Virus record (IMG/VR): IMGVR_UViG_3300024221_000009
Coordinates: 1-64,000 of that record
Strand: one strand, 5' to 3'
DNA: 64,000 nt
Source of the DNA: a virus
Made by a program: the position numbers and the translations under genes. The notes beneath the pieces were generated by a model. The model did not search any database, had not been told where the DNA came from, and worked only from the letters and a program-made list of their open reading frames with translations. Positions 32,484 to 43,266 of the stretch are shown piece after piece. How positions within the stretch are numbered: position 1 is the stretch's first letter; every line of letters starts with the position of its first letter.

Positions 32484-35400
32484 ATGAGTGCACAAAATTC
32501 AATATCTCAATTACTAGAACAGTTTCTAGAATTAAATACTAATTCTTTAGAAACTTTTAATCGTATTAATGAAGCGATTTCTACAGATAAACAAACAGTT
32601 ACTGTTGATTTATATGATCCATCAAATGAGGGTAGTGTAAAATCAGTACAGATACCTGCATTTGGTTATTTGAAAAGAGAAATTGAAAGACTTAATAAAA
32701 ACTTAGAGTCAATTACGAATGTTGATAAAGGAGGCGCAAATGTAAGATTAAAAGATGGTACATATAGAACATTATTTACATCTAAATTAAAAGGACCTTC
32801 GGCTCCTATTACATCATTAGCGGCACCAACTCAGTTTAATACAAAATCAAACGAATTTTTTGAAGACTTTTTAAATCCACTATTAACTATTAAATTAGAT
32901 GTTAGTGGTCAAATTCCTGTAGAAACTGAAAGAGTTTATATAGAAAGATTTATTTTTGATGGGTCAGATCCTTTAACTTTAGAAAGATTTAAAGAAGTAT
33001 ATAAAGGAGAAAGCGAAATAAGTCATTCTAAACTAGAATCAGATATTGCAGAAAATAATCTAAAACACTACGTTGATTCAGAGGTTATTGAATTACCAGT
33101 AAGATCAGTTCAATATTTTGGTAAATTTGACGTAATTAAAATAACTAATGAACAGAGATCACAGCTTGTTGATGGTATAACTCAAACAAAAACTATTAAG
33201 TTATTCACAGTTGATAAGTTAAGTTACTCAGATGCTTCTAAATCACTTAAAGACACTGAGGTTTTAAAAGTAAATGACTCTTTAGTTGTTAACTCTGGAA
33301 AACTTAGAACAAGATATTTAATTAAATCAATAGATAATTCAACTTCTCAAATAGAACTAGAATTAATTGAAGGGTATGAGTCTATTAAAGTAGGCACTCA
33401 AATGTTAAGTGTATATAGAGATGTTGATTCAGATTTAGATATAGAAATAAACGTTGGTTTTGATGAAAGACAGATAGTTTTTATAAAACCAATAGACGCT
33501 TTATCAAACATACCATCGGATGATTATTCTCCAGGGGTTTCTTTTTATTCAAATGAATTAATTATTAACGGAGCAGACGGTAGAAAACAAACTTTATCTT
33601 CTTATTATAGAGAAGAGGTTGCAGACTTTGGTCAATTTATTAAATCGTTAAATGTTGATTATATTCCACCATCAAGCGTTGGTGTAATGCCAAAATCTCC
33701 TACGGTTTCTGCAGAAAATTTAAAAGTTGTACAAATTAATAAACACTTAACTAATAATACAACAACACAAAAGATTCAAAGATTAAAATCTGATAAAATA
33801 GCTGAAGAGCAAAATTTAAAGAATTTAAATGAATCTATTAAGCAAAAGAAAACTTTACTAAGTACTAAAAAGTTTAAGTCTACTGTAGAAAGAGATAAAC
33901 AAAGAAATGAATTAAATTCTCAAATAGCTGTCAAAGCAGCATCTACTCAATTATATTCTTCTATTGTTTCTGAGATAAAAGCTTCTGCTGAATCTTCTGA
34001 TTTGAATACAGTTAGCCCTAAATTTAGAGTTAGAGGTTTTTGGCCAGTTCCGGATCCTATTAAAATCGGAGAAGGACTTTCACAAGAAGTAGTTCAATTT
34101 AAAATAAGATATAGATACGTTTCAACTTCTGGTAAAACTAGTCAAGTTGAACAAATAGAATTTAATGACAGTAGTAGTCAAACTTCTAAAACAGCTGCTT
34201 TTTCAAACTGGGTAGAGGTTGACGGTCCTGTTAGAAAAAGAGAAAAAGGAGAAGACGGTAAATATAAATGGATTACTGAAAGTGAAGAAGACGCACAGGC
34301 GGTAAACTTTAACTCTATAGACGTTCCTATTAATTCAGGAGAATTTGTTGAGGTAATGGTTAAATCAGTTTCTGAAGCAGGTTTCCCTGCAAATCCAGTG
34401 ACAAGCGATTGGTCAGATATTATAAAAGTAGAATTTCCTGAAGGAGAGCTTTCAACTGAATCTTTATCAGATTTAGTTTCTTCAAATAATTTAGATTCTG
34501 TAAAAGTAGATATTAATGATGATTTAACATCAGCCGGTGTATTTGAACACATTAGCGATAATTTTACAGCTGGAGATAAATATTTTGCACACTCTGCAAA
34601 TGCTTTAGCTTCTGGGTTTTTAACGCAAGAACAATCGCCAATATCAATATACGATAAATTACTAGAATTACAGAACGAAATTACGAGATTAAGATCTCAA
34701 ATAGAAGGTGCAATTGGAGAACTCACTGTTGAAATTATAGATGAAGATGGTAACGTTACTCCAGTTACAAATAATTCTAGAGTTAAATTATTCGCAGGAT
34801 ATTATACTGAAGAATTACCTGAAACTAATTACAAAGGGCATATTGTAACTAAAAACTTTAAAATTAAATTATCAAATAATCAAGGAGCAGATCTTGAATT
34901 AATCGCAAGAATACTAGGAGACACTTCTAAACCATCTTGGATTTCTTCAACAAATACTACATTTGGTCTTGGAAATGGATCAGTTGACACGGTAACAGCA
35001 TCAGATTCTTATTATACAAACGAAGGTAAATATGATTTAGTACCTATCGTTTATCAGAATCTTGAACTTGAAGATTTAGTATATGATTACTTTAATGAAG
35101 GACCTGAACAATCAACTCAGTTAAGAGGACAATTCATATATTCAAGATTTAAAAATATTGCAAACGACAATACTTTTTATATAGATGATCAAGCAAATGA
35201 TATACCAAATAATAAAAGTGGTTTTGATCTTTTTGAATATGGTGTACAAGAAACATACGGTATAACTGGAGTGACTGATGTTGGATCAAACGGATGTTAT
35301 GATTTTTCTGGTGTAAACTGGGTACCAAATGCTACAGCTGGAAACAACACTATAGATTATATTTGGAATGGTATTTGTAGAACCTCTACATCAGATCCTA

Positions 35401-36116
35401 TACTAAGTGATCCAATACCAATAGGATCAGTATATGGTTATGACGACGGTGTATTGGTACACGTAAATCACCCAGCTATTGTAGAAAATCCAGATTCTGA
35501 TATTGTAGATTTACAGTCTAACGGATTCTTTAGTATTCCTAAAACAGCATCACTTAGAGCTAACGAAATTAATGGTAAAAAACAAATACCTTTAAAATTA
35601 ACAGTAGATTCTGTAACAACGGATTCATCAAATCCATATAGAACATCTATTAAAACATCGTTTGAACCTAATGATCAATATTTATTAGGTGGAAAATCAT
35701 GTGGATCTTTCTTATATCTTTCGCCTCTAGATAATAAATCACATGTTGTGAATGCTAATAATAAATCTGGTAAAAAGGTTATAAGTGCAAACGGAAATAA
35801 TAGTGTAATAATAGATTTAGTTTTCCAATACAGAATGACTGATTATAATGGAGTTGGAGATACAGGTACTGGTAGAATTGCAGGAGCTATTGGAACAACA
35901 TACGAAAATTTAACTTATTCTAAAAATATAGGTATTGATATATTAGATTCACAAGATAAAGATTTTAAATTTGATTTAGAGGTTTTTGCAAAATACAAAA
36001 CAACTGGTAAAAATATAAATTCTATTAATTCTTCAATGTTATCTAACTTTATAAATACATCTGGAGCTTCCGGTGGAGGAATTGGAGGACAACAGTACAT
36101 TCAAGAACTAAGGTAA
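32484..36116 (+). CDS. Large virion structural protein, 1210 residues
   Basis: The N-terminal ~75 residues are helical with heptad spacing (ISQLLEQFLELNTNSLETFN; YLKREIERLNKNLESIT). Another coiled-coil region lies at about 425-500 (KIAEEQNLKNLNESIKQKKT). Fibronectin-type strands follow (FRVRGFWPVPDPIKIGEGLS; VQFKIRYRYVSTSGKTSQVE) and the end is a Gly-rich beta region. It fits a long baseplate or fibre shaft component between wedge and fibre genes. A second helix (DKLLELQNEITRLRSQIEGA) may trimerise. No specific T4 counterpart is identified. Confidence 0.5.
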   Translation: MSAQNSISQLLEQFLELNTNSLETFNRINEAISTDKQTVTVDLYDPSNEGSVKSVQIPAFGYLKREIERLNKNLESITNVDKGGANVRLKDGTYRTLFTSKLKGPSAPITSLAAPTQFNTKSNEFFEDFLNPLLTIKLDVSGQIPVETERVYIERFIFDGSDPLTLERFKEVYKGESEISHSKLESDIAENNLKHYVDSEVIELPVRSVQYFGKFDVIKITNEQRSQLVDGITQTKTIKLFTVDKLSYSDASKSLKDTEVLKVNDSLVVNSGKLRTRYLIKSIDNSTSQIELELIEGYESIKVGTQMLSVYRDVDSDLDIEINVGFDERQIVFIKPIDALSNIPSDDYSPGVSFYSNELIINGADGRKQTLSSYYREEVADFGQFIKSLNVDYIPPSSVGVMPKSPTVSAENLKVVQINKHLTNNTTTQKIQRLKSDKIAEEQNLKNLNESIKQKKTLLSTKKFKSTVERDKQRNELNSQIAVKAASTQLYSSIVSEIKASAESSDLNTVSPKFRVRGFWPVPDPIKIGEGLSQEVVQFKIRYRYVSTSGKTSQVEQIEFNDSSSQTSKTAAFSNWVEVDGPVRKREKGEDGKYKWITESEEDAQAVNFNSIDVPINSGEFVEVMVKSVSEAGFPANPVTSDWSDIIKVEFPEGELSTESLSDLVSSNNLDSVKVDINDDLTSAGVFEHISDNFTAGDKYFAHSANALASGFLTQEQSPISIYDKLLELQNEITRLRSQIEGAIGELTVEIIDEDGNVTPVTNNSRVKLFAGYYTEELPETNYKGHIVTKNFKIKLSNNQGADLELIARILGDTSKPSWISSTNTTFGLGNGSVDTVTASDSYYTNEGKYDLVPIVYQNLELEDLVYDYFNEGPEQSTQLRGQFIYSRFKNIANDNTFYIDDQANDIPNNKSGFDLFEYGVQETYGITGVTDVGSNGCYDFSGVNWVPNATAGNNTIDYIWNGICRTSTSDPILSDPIPIGSVYGYDDGVLVHVNHPAIVENPDSDIVDLQSNGFFSIPKTASLRANEINGKKQIPLKLTVDSVTTDSSNPYRTSIKTSFEPNDQYLLGGKSCGSFLYLSPLDNKSHVVNANNKSGKKVISANGNNSVIIDLVFQYRMTDYNGVGDTGTGRIAGAIGTTYENLTYSKNIGIDILDSQDKDFKFDLEVFAKYKTTGKNINSINSSMLSNFINTSGASGGGIGGQQYIQELR

Positions 36117-36157
36117 TTTTGTTTAATAATTATCTGGTTAGACTGCGGTTAAAATAC

Positions 36158-36172
36158 AGATATATAATCTAA
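36158..36172 (+). promoter_or_regulatory. Possible late promoter (AGATATATAATCTAA)
   Basis: AGATATATAATCTAA lies 19 bases before the start of the 1491-residue structural gene, in the 75-base gap after the preceding gene. It is identical over 15 bases to the element at 9105. Two identical copies upstream of unrelated virion genes make a shared late promoter likely. Confidence 0.55.
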
Positions 36173-36191
36173 CGAAAAAGAGTTCCCATAG

Positions 36192-39100
36192 ATGGCTATA
36201 AAGTTTAATATTGAAAATAATGAATTAGATAATAATTCTTTTGCATTACTTAGAACTAATCCAAAGTTTACTAGTAACATTAAGTTAATAGTAGATTCTA
36301 GTGAGGATATATTTTTAAGCTCTTTTAAAGCAAACAATACACTTTCTAAAGTAAAATTCCAAAAATTTGAAATTAAAAAGAATGGAGAATATTCAAATGA
36401 TGTTGCCCAATTTTTTAAAGGAGTACCTGTTAAAGAAAGGTTTGAAACATTAAGAAAAAATTCAGATATTACTCCATATTCAGAATATTCATATCAATAT
36501 GAAAATCAATATAATTACGGAGCTAGTTTTAATTCAACAAAGCTATATGATGAGCAATATAAAATGTTTGCTCCAATATGGTTAGAGAGAAGAGTACCTA
36601 GAAAATTTGTAGTGTATAGGGTTTTAGACGTAGATTATAAAAATAAATACGAAGAAACAACTGAAGGGCAAAATAGCAGAATTTTAAACTTATTAAAAGA
36701 TGCAACTATTATAAAGACGTTTGATCTAACTAGAAATAGTAATGTTGGACAATATTTATATAATCACGTATTTAGTAAAGCAATGCCAACGTCTTCATTA
36801 GATTTTAATTTTGGAGAACAAGGAGAAATATCATATAATGGTATTGATACTTCTAAAGGAGGTTTTGCTAGCAAGCTAGGTTTGATGAATTCTGAATATT
36901 TAAAAGAACAAACTCCAGAAATATACGCAAACGAATTAATAACATCTGGTTTTGAAAATAGTGAATTAATTTCAGCTAATTTAATCAACATGGAATTTAT
37001 GTTTGATGACGTTAATGCTGAAGACTATGAAATATACAGATATTTTGGATTATACGTCGATGATATTGAAGAAGGTACTTTTAAGATAAATACAATATCT
37101 TCATCTAATACTATAAGTGTTGCACCAAAAAGCGTTGAGACGTCGTATGATTTACAAAACACTGAATTAATACCAGAAGATTTTTTACCAAATACAGACG
37201 ATTTAAATAAGCCAACTTTAAATTATATAAAGTATAGTGATAAAGATTATATGCATATTAGAAATTTAAATTTTTCTAAAGATTTAAGAATTCCTATTTC
37301 TAAAAATTCGGATGATATCGATATAATAGAATATACTAAATCCGATAACAAAGTTAAAGCAATTGATAAATCTATTTCAAATAAAGGATTTATTAGCTTT
37401 AAAGTTACTGGTACACCTAATCACAATGATAGATTATTTATTGCAGATAAAACTGAAATTAAAATAGAAAATTATAGTTTATATGATTTTACTTTAATAG
37501 CAGATGAAAATTTAGATGCTGGTAAATCTGTTGATAACAGGTTCTCAACAAAAGGAGGAGTTCAATCAGTCGCTATTGCGATTGGTAGAGTAATAGATCA
37601 AAAATCTAAATTATTTAAAATTATAGTTGATAAAGATACAATAACTATAGAGGATTACGCTAACGGAGATAATAGAAAAAGACTGGTGTTTGGTATTTAT
37701 AATCAAAATCTTAATCAGTTTGTAAGTGTTGTACATGGAGAATCTGGAGACGCAAATCTTTCAAATACTCTTGTAAACAATCCACCAATAGATACTGACT
37801 TTAATGATTGGAGTATGTTTACTCCAGTTGGAGGTTCTAAAAAAGGAGCAGCATTCTTTGTTGATAAATCAGAGTTAGGAGACGTTAAAGTTAATCAATA
37901 TTTTAAATTTAGCAACTTAAATAAATATGTTAGAATTACTGCAATAGTAAACGACTATGGTGATTCTAATTTATATAGAGTTATATTAGAAAATAATATA
38001 TCTATACCTAGCGACGGCGATATTCAATTATATGATAAATTTAGACCTAGTTTTGGAAAATTTAGTGCATACGATTTAAAAGATTTCGATTTCGATTTTT
38101 ATAGTACTCAATATTCTGATTTAGGAGAACTTAAATATGAATTAAGCTCTGAAAAATTTAATAATCCTTTGATTCCTGTTTTAAAACAAGAAGAAATTGG
38201 AAATACGGAACAAAACTCTATTAATATAAGATCAGAGTATGATAGACTTTCTGAAAATAAACTTAAGGAAACTTCTCTTTTAAGTAGAGTGGTTCCAACG
38301 TTTATGAAATTTAAACTGAAAGGAGCTACTAACGCTAGAAATAAACCATACTTATTAAATGCAAGTGAGGTTTTTGGTGCAGATAATTTATCTCCCAATA
38401 TAAAAATAGAATCAGGAAGATCTATTGATAATTTAAATATGGAACATTTCCATATAAATAAAATACCTAAAAGATTTATAACTGAAAATGGAACTTTAAA
38501 TGGATTAAATTCTTATTTAGATTTTAAAACAGATGGAGATTTTACATTAGAAAAACTAAAATCAACAGACACAGATTACTTCAGTTTATATTTTAAATGG
38601 AACGGATATAAAGATTTTGAAAATGATGTATGGGTTGATGATAAGTTTAAAAATTTATTTACTAAATTTAGAGAAGGTACTGGAGAATTAAATTCTAGCA
38701 CAGTTTTTAGAGGATTAAGATATTTATACAAAAAAAGAAAGGAAACAGAAAAGGTTGAACCTACTGAATTTATTGAAACTTCTGAAATTAACGATTTTAA
38801 GTTTGGAGTTGTCTTAACGTATAATTCAAATAGCACAATAAAATCAAATAAAGTTAATTATAAAGTTGTAAAAAACGATACTTTTAAATTTATATGTGTA
38901 TTTATAGAATTAAATATAGTTTTAAACGTTGCCGGCTGGTTAGAAAGAGAGATGCTTTATAATCAAACAGATATTATAAGTGGCGAAACAACAGATCCAG
39001 TTACAGGTATTACTACTCCTATTTTGGTTGATTCAACCATACCATTTAATTTAGATTTAGCTGGAACAGATTGGAATGCCCCAACAGAGGGTTATTCCGT

Positions 39101-40667
39101 ATTTCCTTCAAATTTATTAGGAGCTAAATTTACAGAACATGTAACACCAGATAACGAAAATAACTATTCATGGATTTATTTTGACACTGGGAATGGCAAT
39201 ATTTATGGGATGAAAGTACTTTCTATTCCTAATGACTCGGAAATTATAGTAAACGGAAGGCCTGTTTTATTTAATCCTACTCCTGATATAGATCCAAACA
39301 CTGGTGAGGAAGGTTCTCCGGTAGAAAGTGGAGCCCAAGTATTAGGGGATGCTGCTATGGCGGCTTTAGCTAATGACGTTGAGTTTAAATATTGGAAAAC
39401 TGGAAAATCTGGTTGGAAAAACGTATTAGAAGAAATTGTTTCTTATAAATTTGCTCAAAGATTTAATAAATTCGGAGACATAGAATATATTACAGTAAAT
39501 AAAGAAAATATAAAATACAATGAATTTGTATTAGAAGTTCAAGATGGTGTAGAGTTTTTAAAACCCTCAATACTAACAAATTCATCAGATGGAGATAGAC
39601 CTAAATCATATCAGCTTTTTTCTGGTGAAATAGGTAAAGTTATATCAGGAAGAAACGACAGAGGATATTTTACAATTCTTAGAAGAATGAATGGCGGTTA
39701 TGATCCTTTATTTAAGGACTGTATCAGCTTTACAGATATTAACACAGAACAGAGCTTGCTTATTCCTGAATTAGGAGAAAACACAATAGAGCCAGATAAG
39801 GCAGATATGAGAGCTAATTTAATCTATAATAAATTTAGATACCTGGGAGTATCGTTTGCTTCTTATAAAAATGTAGACTCTTCTTATGGTTTTATTAACA
39901 ATATGCATTTTCATAAGGTTAATGATGAAAATTCTAAAAACTTATTAAAATTGTCTGAGACATCTGATAAACTACCTTTATATCCATTAATTGGAGAAAT
40001 AGCAATTGATAAAAAAGACTTTAATGTATTTAAATCTAAATATGCTAGCGATTATTTTACAAAATCATTGCCTGGTTTAAATAGAGAAAAAGCACATGGA
40101 ACTTTAACACCAATTGAATTAAAATCATTTATGGTTTCAACTATAATGAAAGTAAAAGATGAGTATGACTTAACTAATTTTTCTTCAACGGAAGAAACTA
40201 GTTTAGACGCGTTAGATAGAATAAGATTTAATAAATTAGACACTGCATCAATCCACTGGGTTGAAAATAATGAAGACATTATAGCTGATTTTTATTTACC
40301 AAGATCAATTTATAACGAGTTATTAGAAGATGGCATCTATCATAAATTTAAAAAATACGTAGACTCTGAAAATTCATTTGGAGATAAAACAACAATAGAA
40401 GACGATTTAGAAAAATATGTATATCATAATATTGTTAATAGGTTTATTATAGAATCTATTAGTGTTTATGGTATTGAAGGTAAAGATTTAGAAACATCAT
40501 TTGTTTCAGTTGATAATGTACAAGAATTAAAAGAAAATAATTTTAAACTAGACACTGGATTTGAGATACAAGGAGATCAAACGGATGGTTTAAGTTTTAG
40601 ACTAATATATAATAAAAGAATAGGCTATAAATATAATTTAAAGCTTCATATTAAAATACAAGCATAA
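36192..40667 (+). CDS. Very large virion structural protein, 1491 residues
   Basis: This is the longest gene of the window. The product has no signal peptide, alternates beta-rich segments with Lys/Asp/Asn-rich loops and shows no catalytic motif I can identify. The N-terminal ~150 residues include NYGASFNSTKLYDEQYKMFA and LERRVPRKFVVYRVLDVDYK. The C-terminal domain ends FRLIYNKRIGYKYNLKLHIK. Its place between the wedge and collagen-like fibre genes suggests a peripheral baseplate or long-fibre protein. It has its own late-type promoter, perhaps because high or separately timed expression is needed. Confidence 0.5.
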   Translation: MAIKFNIENNELDNNSFALLRTNPKFTSNIKLIVDSSEDIFLSSFKANNTLSKVKFQKFEIKKNGEYSNDVAQFFKGVPVKERFETLRKNSDITPYSEYSYQYENQYNYGASFNSTKLYDEQYKMFAPIWLERRVPRKFVVYRVLDVDYKNKYEETTEGQNSRILNLLKDATIIKTFDLTRNSNVGQYLYNHVFSKAMPTSSLDFNFGEQGEISYNGIDTSKGGFASKLGLMNSEYLKEQTPEIYANELITSGFENSELISANLINMEFMFDDVNAEDYEIYRYFGLYVDDIEEGTFKINTISSSNTISVAPKSVETSYDLQNTELIPEDFLPNTDDLNKPTLNYIKYSDKDYMHIRNLNFSKDLRIPISKNSDDIDIIEYTKSDNKVKAIDKSISNKGFISFKVTGTPNHNDRLFIADKTEIKIENYSLYDFTLIADENLDAGKSVDNRFSTKGGVQSVAIAIGRVIDQKSKLFKIIVDKDTITIEDYANGDNRKRLVFGIYNQNLNQFVSVVHGESGDANLSNTLVNNPPIDTDFNDWSMFTPVGGSKKGAAFFVDKSELGDVKVNQYFKFSNLNKYVRITAIVNDYGDSNLYRVILENNISIPSDGDIQLYDKFRPSFGKFSAYDLKDFDFDFYSTQYSDLGELKYELSSEKFNNPLIPVLKQEEIGNTEQNSINIRSEYDRLSENKLKETSLLSRVVPTFMKFKLKGATNARNKPYLLNASEVFGADNLSPNIKIESGRSIDNLNMEHFHINKIPKRFITENGTLNGLNSYLDFKTDGDFTLEKLKSTDTDYFSLYFKWNGYKDFENDVWVDDKFKNLFTKFREGTGELNSSTVFRGLRYLYKKRKETEKVEPTEFIETSEINDFKFGVVLTYNSNSTIKSNKVNYKVVKNDTFKFICVFIELNIVLNVAGWLEREMLYNQTDIISGETTDPVTGITTPILVDSTIPFNLDLAGTDWNAPTEGYSVFPSNLLGAKFTEHVTPDNENNYSWIYFDTGNGNIYGMKVLSIPNDSEIIVNGRPVLFNPTPDIDPNTGEEGSPVESGAQVLGDAAMAALANDVEFKYWKTGKSGWKNVLEEIVSYKFAQRFNKFGDIEYITVNKENIKYNEFVLEVQDGVEFLKPSILTNSSDGDRPKSYQLFSGEIGKVISGRNDRGYFTILRRMNGGYDPLFKDCISFTDINTEQSLLIPELGENTIEPDKADMRANLIYNKFRYLGVSFASYKNVDSSYGFINNMHFHKVNDENSKNLLKLSETSDKLPLYPLIGEIAIDKKDFNVFKSKYASDYFTKSLPGLNREKAHGTLTPIELKSFMVSTIMKVKDEYDLTNFSSTEETSLDALDRIRFNKLDTASIHWVENNEDIIADFYLPRSIYNELLEDGIYHKFKKYVDSENSFGDKTTIEDDLEKYVYHNIVNRFIIESISVYGIEGKDLETSFVSVDNVQELKENNFKLDTGFEIQGDQTDGLSFRLIYNKRIGYKYNLKLHIKIQA

Positions 40668-40670
40668 TAG

Positions 40671-43208
40671 ATGCCAATCAGAGTTCAAGAAATATTTAGA
40701 AGCGATTTAGATCCCAATAGTGATTACTGGTGGGCTAGTGATAAATTAGATAAACTTAATTATAATTTTGGTTTGCTATCATTAGGTGGTGTACCAGGTC
40801 CACTAGGACCCCAAGGTAATGATGGTTTTACTGGTGAAAGAGGTTTTCAAGGACTGGTAGGTTTTCAAGGTCCATTAGGACATCAAGGCTCTACTGGATT
40901 AGCCGGATATTCTCTATGGAAGATAATAAGCGGAGAAGATAATGATACTTTGATTCCATTATTTCAAGACAATGGATTATCAGAGTATTCTGCAATACCT
41001 ATTATTATCGGTGGAGAAGATGACTCCATATTATGGAGCTCCGGAACCCAAGGCCCGGATCCTTATGGATATGATACTCCTTTAAATTATGAAAGTTCGG
41101 TTGCAACGTTCTATGCTAAGCAAAATAAGATTAATTTATCTTTTAGCTTAAATAATTCAGACGCTGGATATAGAATCAATGATGTAACGTCATCAACTAA
41201 TATTGTTGATTTTGGTAATTTACCAGCCGATCCAAATATCGCAGGATATTTACATGTAAATAATATTTTAGATCAAACAGAATATAATTTACAATATTTA
41301 GATGCTCAAAATGAATTTCAAAACCTGCTTTCAATTGATGAAAATGATTTAACATCGTTTTCAACGAATTCAGTATTTAATCAACCAGTTATAGTAAATT
41401 CTTTAAAATATAATTCAAACGCAGGTATTGGAAAAGTTCTAGTATCTACAAACACTGATGGTGATGTCATTTGGAAAAATCAAGTTGAAGTTTTTAGCGC
41501 TCTTCCTGAAGGTTCTGTAATATCTCTAAGAAGAGAAGATTTTAATAATATTAATTTTCATATAAACGATGCAGGATCTTTAAGTGAAGATCAAGCTAAT
41601 GAATTAAATATAATATATGGTAGAGGAAGAGAAGAAGGACCTTTTAGAGGATGGTATCTAGCTAATGGTAAAACTTGGGAATTTGATAATGGATTAGTTG
41701 CACATGCTGTTCCTAATTTAAATAGTTTTAATTATGTTATTGATAGCGGTACAGCAGGTACTGGAGAATTAGGAGGTACTGCAGGGGATGATACTACTAT
41801 TATTATAGGAGGTGGAGACACTCAAGTAAACGCCCTATATAGTAATCCAAATACGAATTATACGGTAGATCTTACTTTAAATTCTTCGGACGATACTTTA
41901 GACGTAGATAGTATTACAGGCTCTTCTGCGATTTTACATAAAAATGTAAATATAGTAAAATTAAACGAAAACAACTTATATTGGAGAACAAATCCAGGAG
42001 GAGTACCTTTAACATTAACAATAGCGCTTTCAGTACCAGGAGATAATTCTGGAGTTGCATGTAGTAATTCACAGCAGAATTATGAAATTACTAATATTAG
42101 CGGAATAAGTGAATGGATAGATACTTCAAACGCTTTAACAGGATCTACGTTATACACTTCTGTTAATGGAGCCGCAGGATCTATCGCCGTTGCTAATAAA
42201 TGGTATGCAACTGGCGGTGTTGCTAGATTTTGGAATGGAAGTTCATTTACATCAATAGTATCTTGTCCAGTTGTAAGCAATGTAAACTTAAGATATGATC
42301 TTAGTGTTACTGCCTTAAATGGAAGTGTTACATCGACTGGTATTTTTGAAATAGACGGAACAGATTTTGCAAGTGCAACAACGCTAATGGACTCTAATAA
42401 CAATAACGCTAACGGCGGATGGTATAAAGTATCTAATGATGTTAATGGATTACGTAGGTTCTGGAATGGAAGTCAATTCTTAGGAGATTCAATTAGTGAA
42501 GAGTATGTTTATGAAGAAACTAACTTACAGCTATCTAATCAATCCGGAACTAGTGCATGTTCAATGTATGGTAGCATCACTCCTGATTTTATATATTATG
42601 CAACAGACAATATACCTACTGGGCCGGCTCTAAATCAATTAAGCAACATAAAAAGCGTAGACGGTGTTGTATACGTTCACTATAATTGGATAGGATCAGT
42701 TGGCGGTCAATTTCCACTAGTTAAAGTTTATGAACAAAATATAGTTAATAGTTCATCACCTTATTCTTCTATTATTGAAGGTAGTTTTAGTGGAAACAAC
42801 GTATATGTTTCAAATATACTAACAACATCTAAAGTTGGTAAAGCAATAAGGTGTAATGACAATATAACTGGAAATACTGGAATTAATATAATAGACTGGA
42901 ATAGTGGAAACCCACCTACAGTCGACGGCACTGGCGGAGTAATCGACATATATACACAAAACGGAAGAACTTTAAAATTAATAGCAACAAATAGTAACCA
43001 AAGCCATTGGGCTATAGCAAATGTTGTTATAACTGGTTCTAACGGATTTAGTACAACTTTAAGTGTATCACTAGAAGGAGATGTTGGTTCTAGTAATCAA
43101 AGTAGAACAGATACAGATACAGTTCCATTATTGGCTGGAGAATACACATGGACTTGGGACGTACTTAACATGACAAATTCAAGTATAATTAATTTTGTGT
43201 TTGATTAA
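40671..43208 (+). CDS. Collagen-like tail fibre protein A with collar-like domain
   Basis: The 845-residue product begins with an attachment segment (SDKLDKLNYNFGLLSLGG), then a collagen-like Gly-X-Y run at about 40-78 (GVPGPLGPQGNDGFTGERGF; GFQGPLGHQGSTGLAGY). A collar-like motif follows at about 326-355 (GWYLANGKTWEFDNG, then PNLNSFNYVID). The C-terminal ~400 residues have two RFWNGS-x-F repeats (ARFWNGSSFTS; RRFWNGSQFLG) and Thr/Ser/Asn-rich strands, probably receptor-binding. The next fibre gene shares the first three parts, so the two are paralogues. It starts 3 bases after the preceding stop. Confidence 0.75.
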   Translation: MPIRVQEIFRSDLDPNSDYWWASDKLDKLNYNFGLLSLGGVPGPLGPQGNDGFTGERGFQGLVGFQGPLGHQGSTGLAGYSLWKIISGEDNDTLIPLFQDNGLSEYSAIPIIIGGEDDSILWSSGTQGPDPYGYDTPLNYESSVATFYAKQNKINLSFSLNNSDAGYRINDVTSSTNIVDFGNLPADPNIAGYLHVNNILDQTEYNLQYLDAQNEFQNLLSIDENDLTSFSTNSVFNQPVIVNSLKYNSNAGIGKVLVSTNTDGDVIWKNQVEVFSALPEGSVISLRREDFNNINFHINDAGSLSEDQANELNIIYGRGREEGPFRGWYLANGKTWEFDNGLVAHAVPNLNSFNYVIDSGTAGTGELGGTAGDDTTIIIGGGDTQVNALYSNPNTNYTVDLTLNSSDDTLDVDSITGSSAILHKNVNIVKLNENNLYWRTNPGGVPLTLTIALSVPGDNSGVACSNSQQNYEITNISGISEWIDTSNALTGSTLYTSVNGAAGSIAVANKWYATGGVARFWNGSSFTSIVSCPVVSNVNLRYDLSVTALNGSVTSTGIFEIDGTDFASATTLMDSNNNNANGGWYKVSNDVNGLRRFWNGSQFLGDSISEEYVYEETNLQLSNQSGTSACSMYGSITPDFIYYATDNIPTGPALNQLSNIKSVDGVVYVHYNWIGSVGGQFPLVKVYEQNIVNSSSPYSSIIEGSFSGNNVYVSNILTTSKVGKAIRCNDNITGNTGINIIDWNSGNPPTVDGTGGVIDIYTQNGRTLKLIATNSNQSHWAIANVVITGSNGFSTTLSVSLEGDVGSSNQSRTDTDTVPLLAGEYTWTWDVLNMTNSSIINFVFD

Positions 43209-43250
43209 TGTAATTAATTTAACTATATCTCAATAAAAAACAAATATATA

Positions 43251-43260
43251 ATAAATATAC
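43251..43260 (+). promoter_or_regulatory. Weak late-promoter candidate before fibre B
   Basis: ATAAATATAC in an AT-rich 58-base gap lies 6 bases before the fibre B ATG, so the spacing is too short for a normal leader unless the start point is farther upstream (CAAATATATAAT at 43241). I list it only as a weak candidate. Confidence 0.2.
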
Positions 43261-43266
43261 TATAAG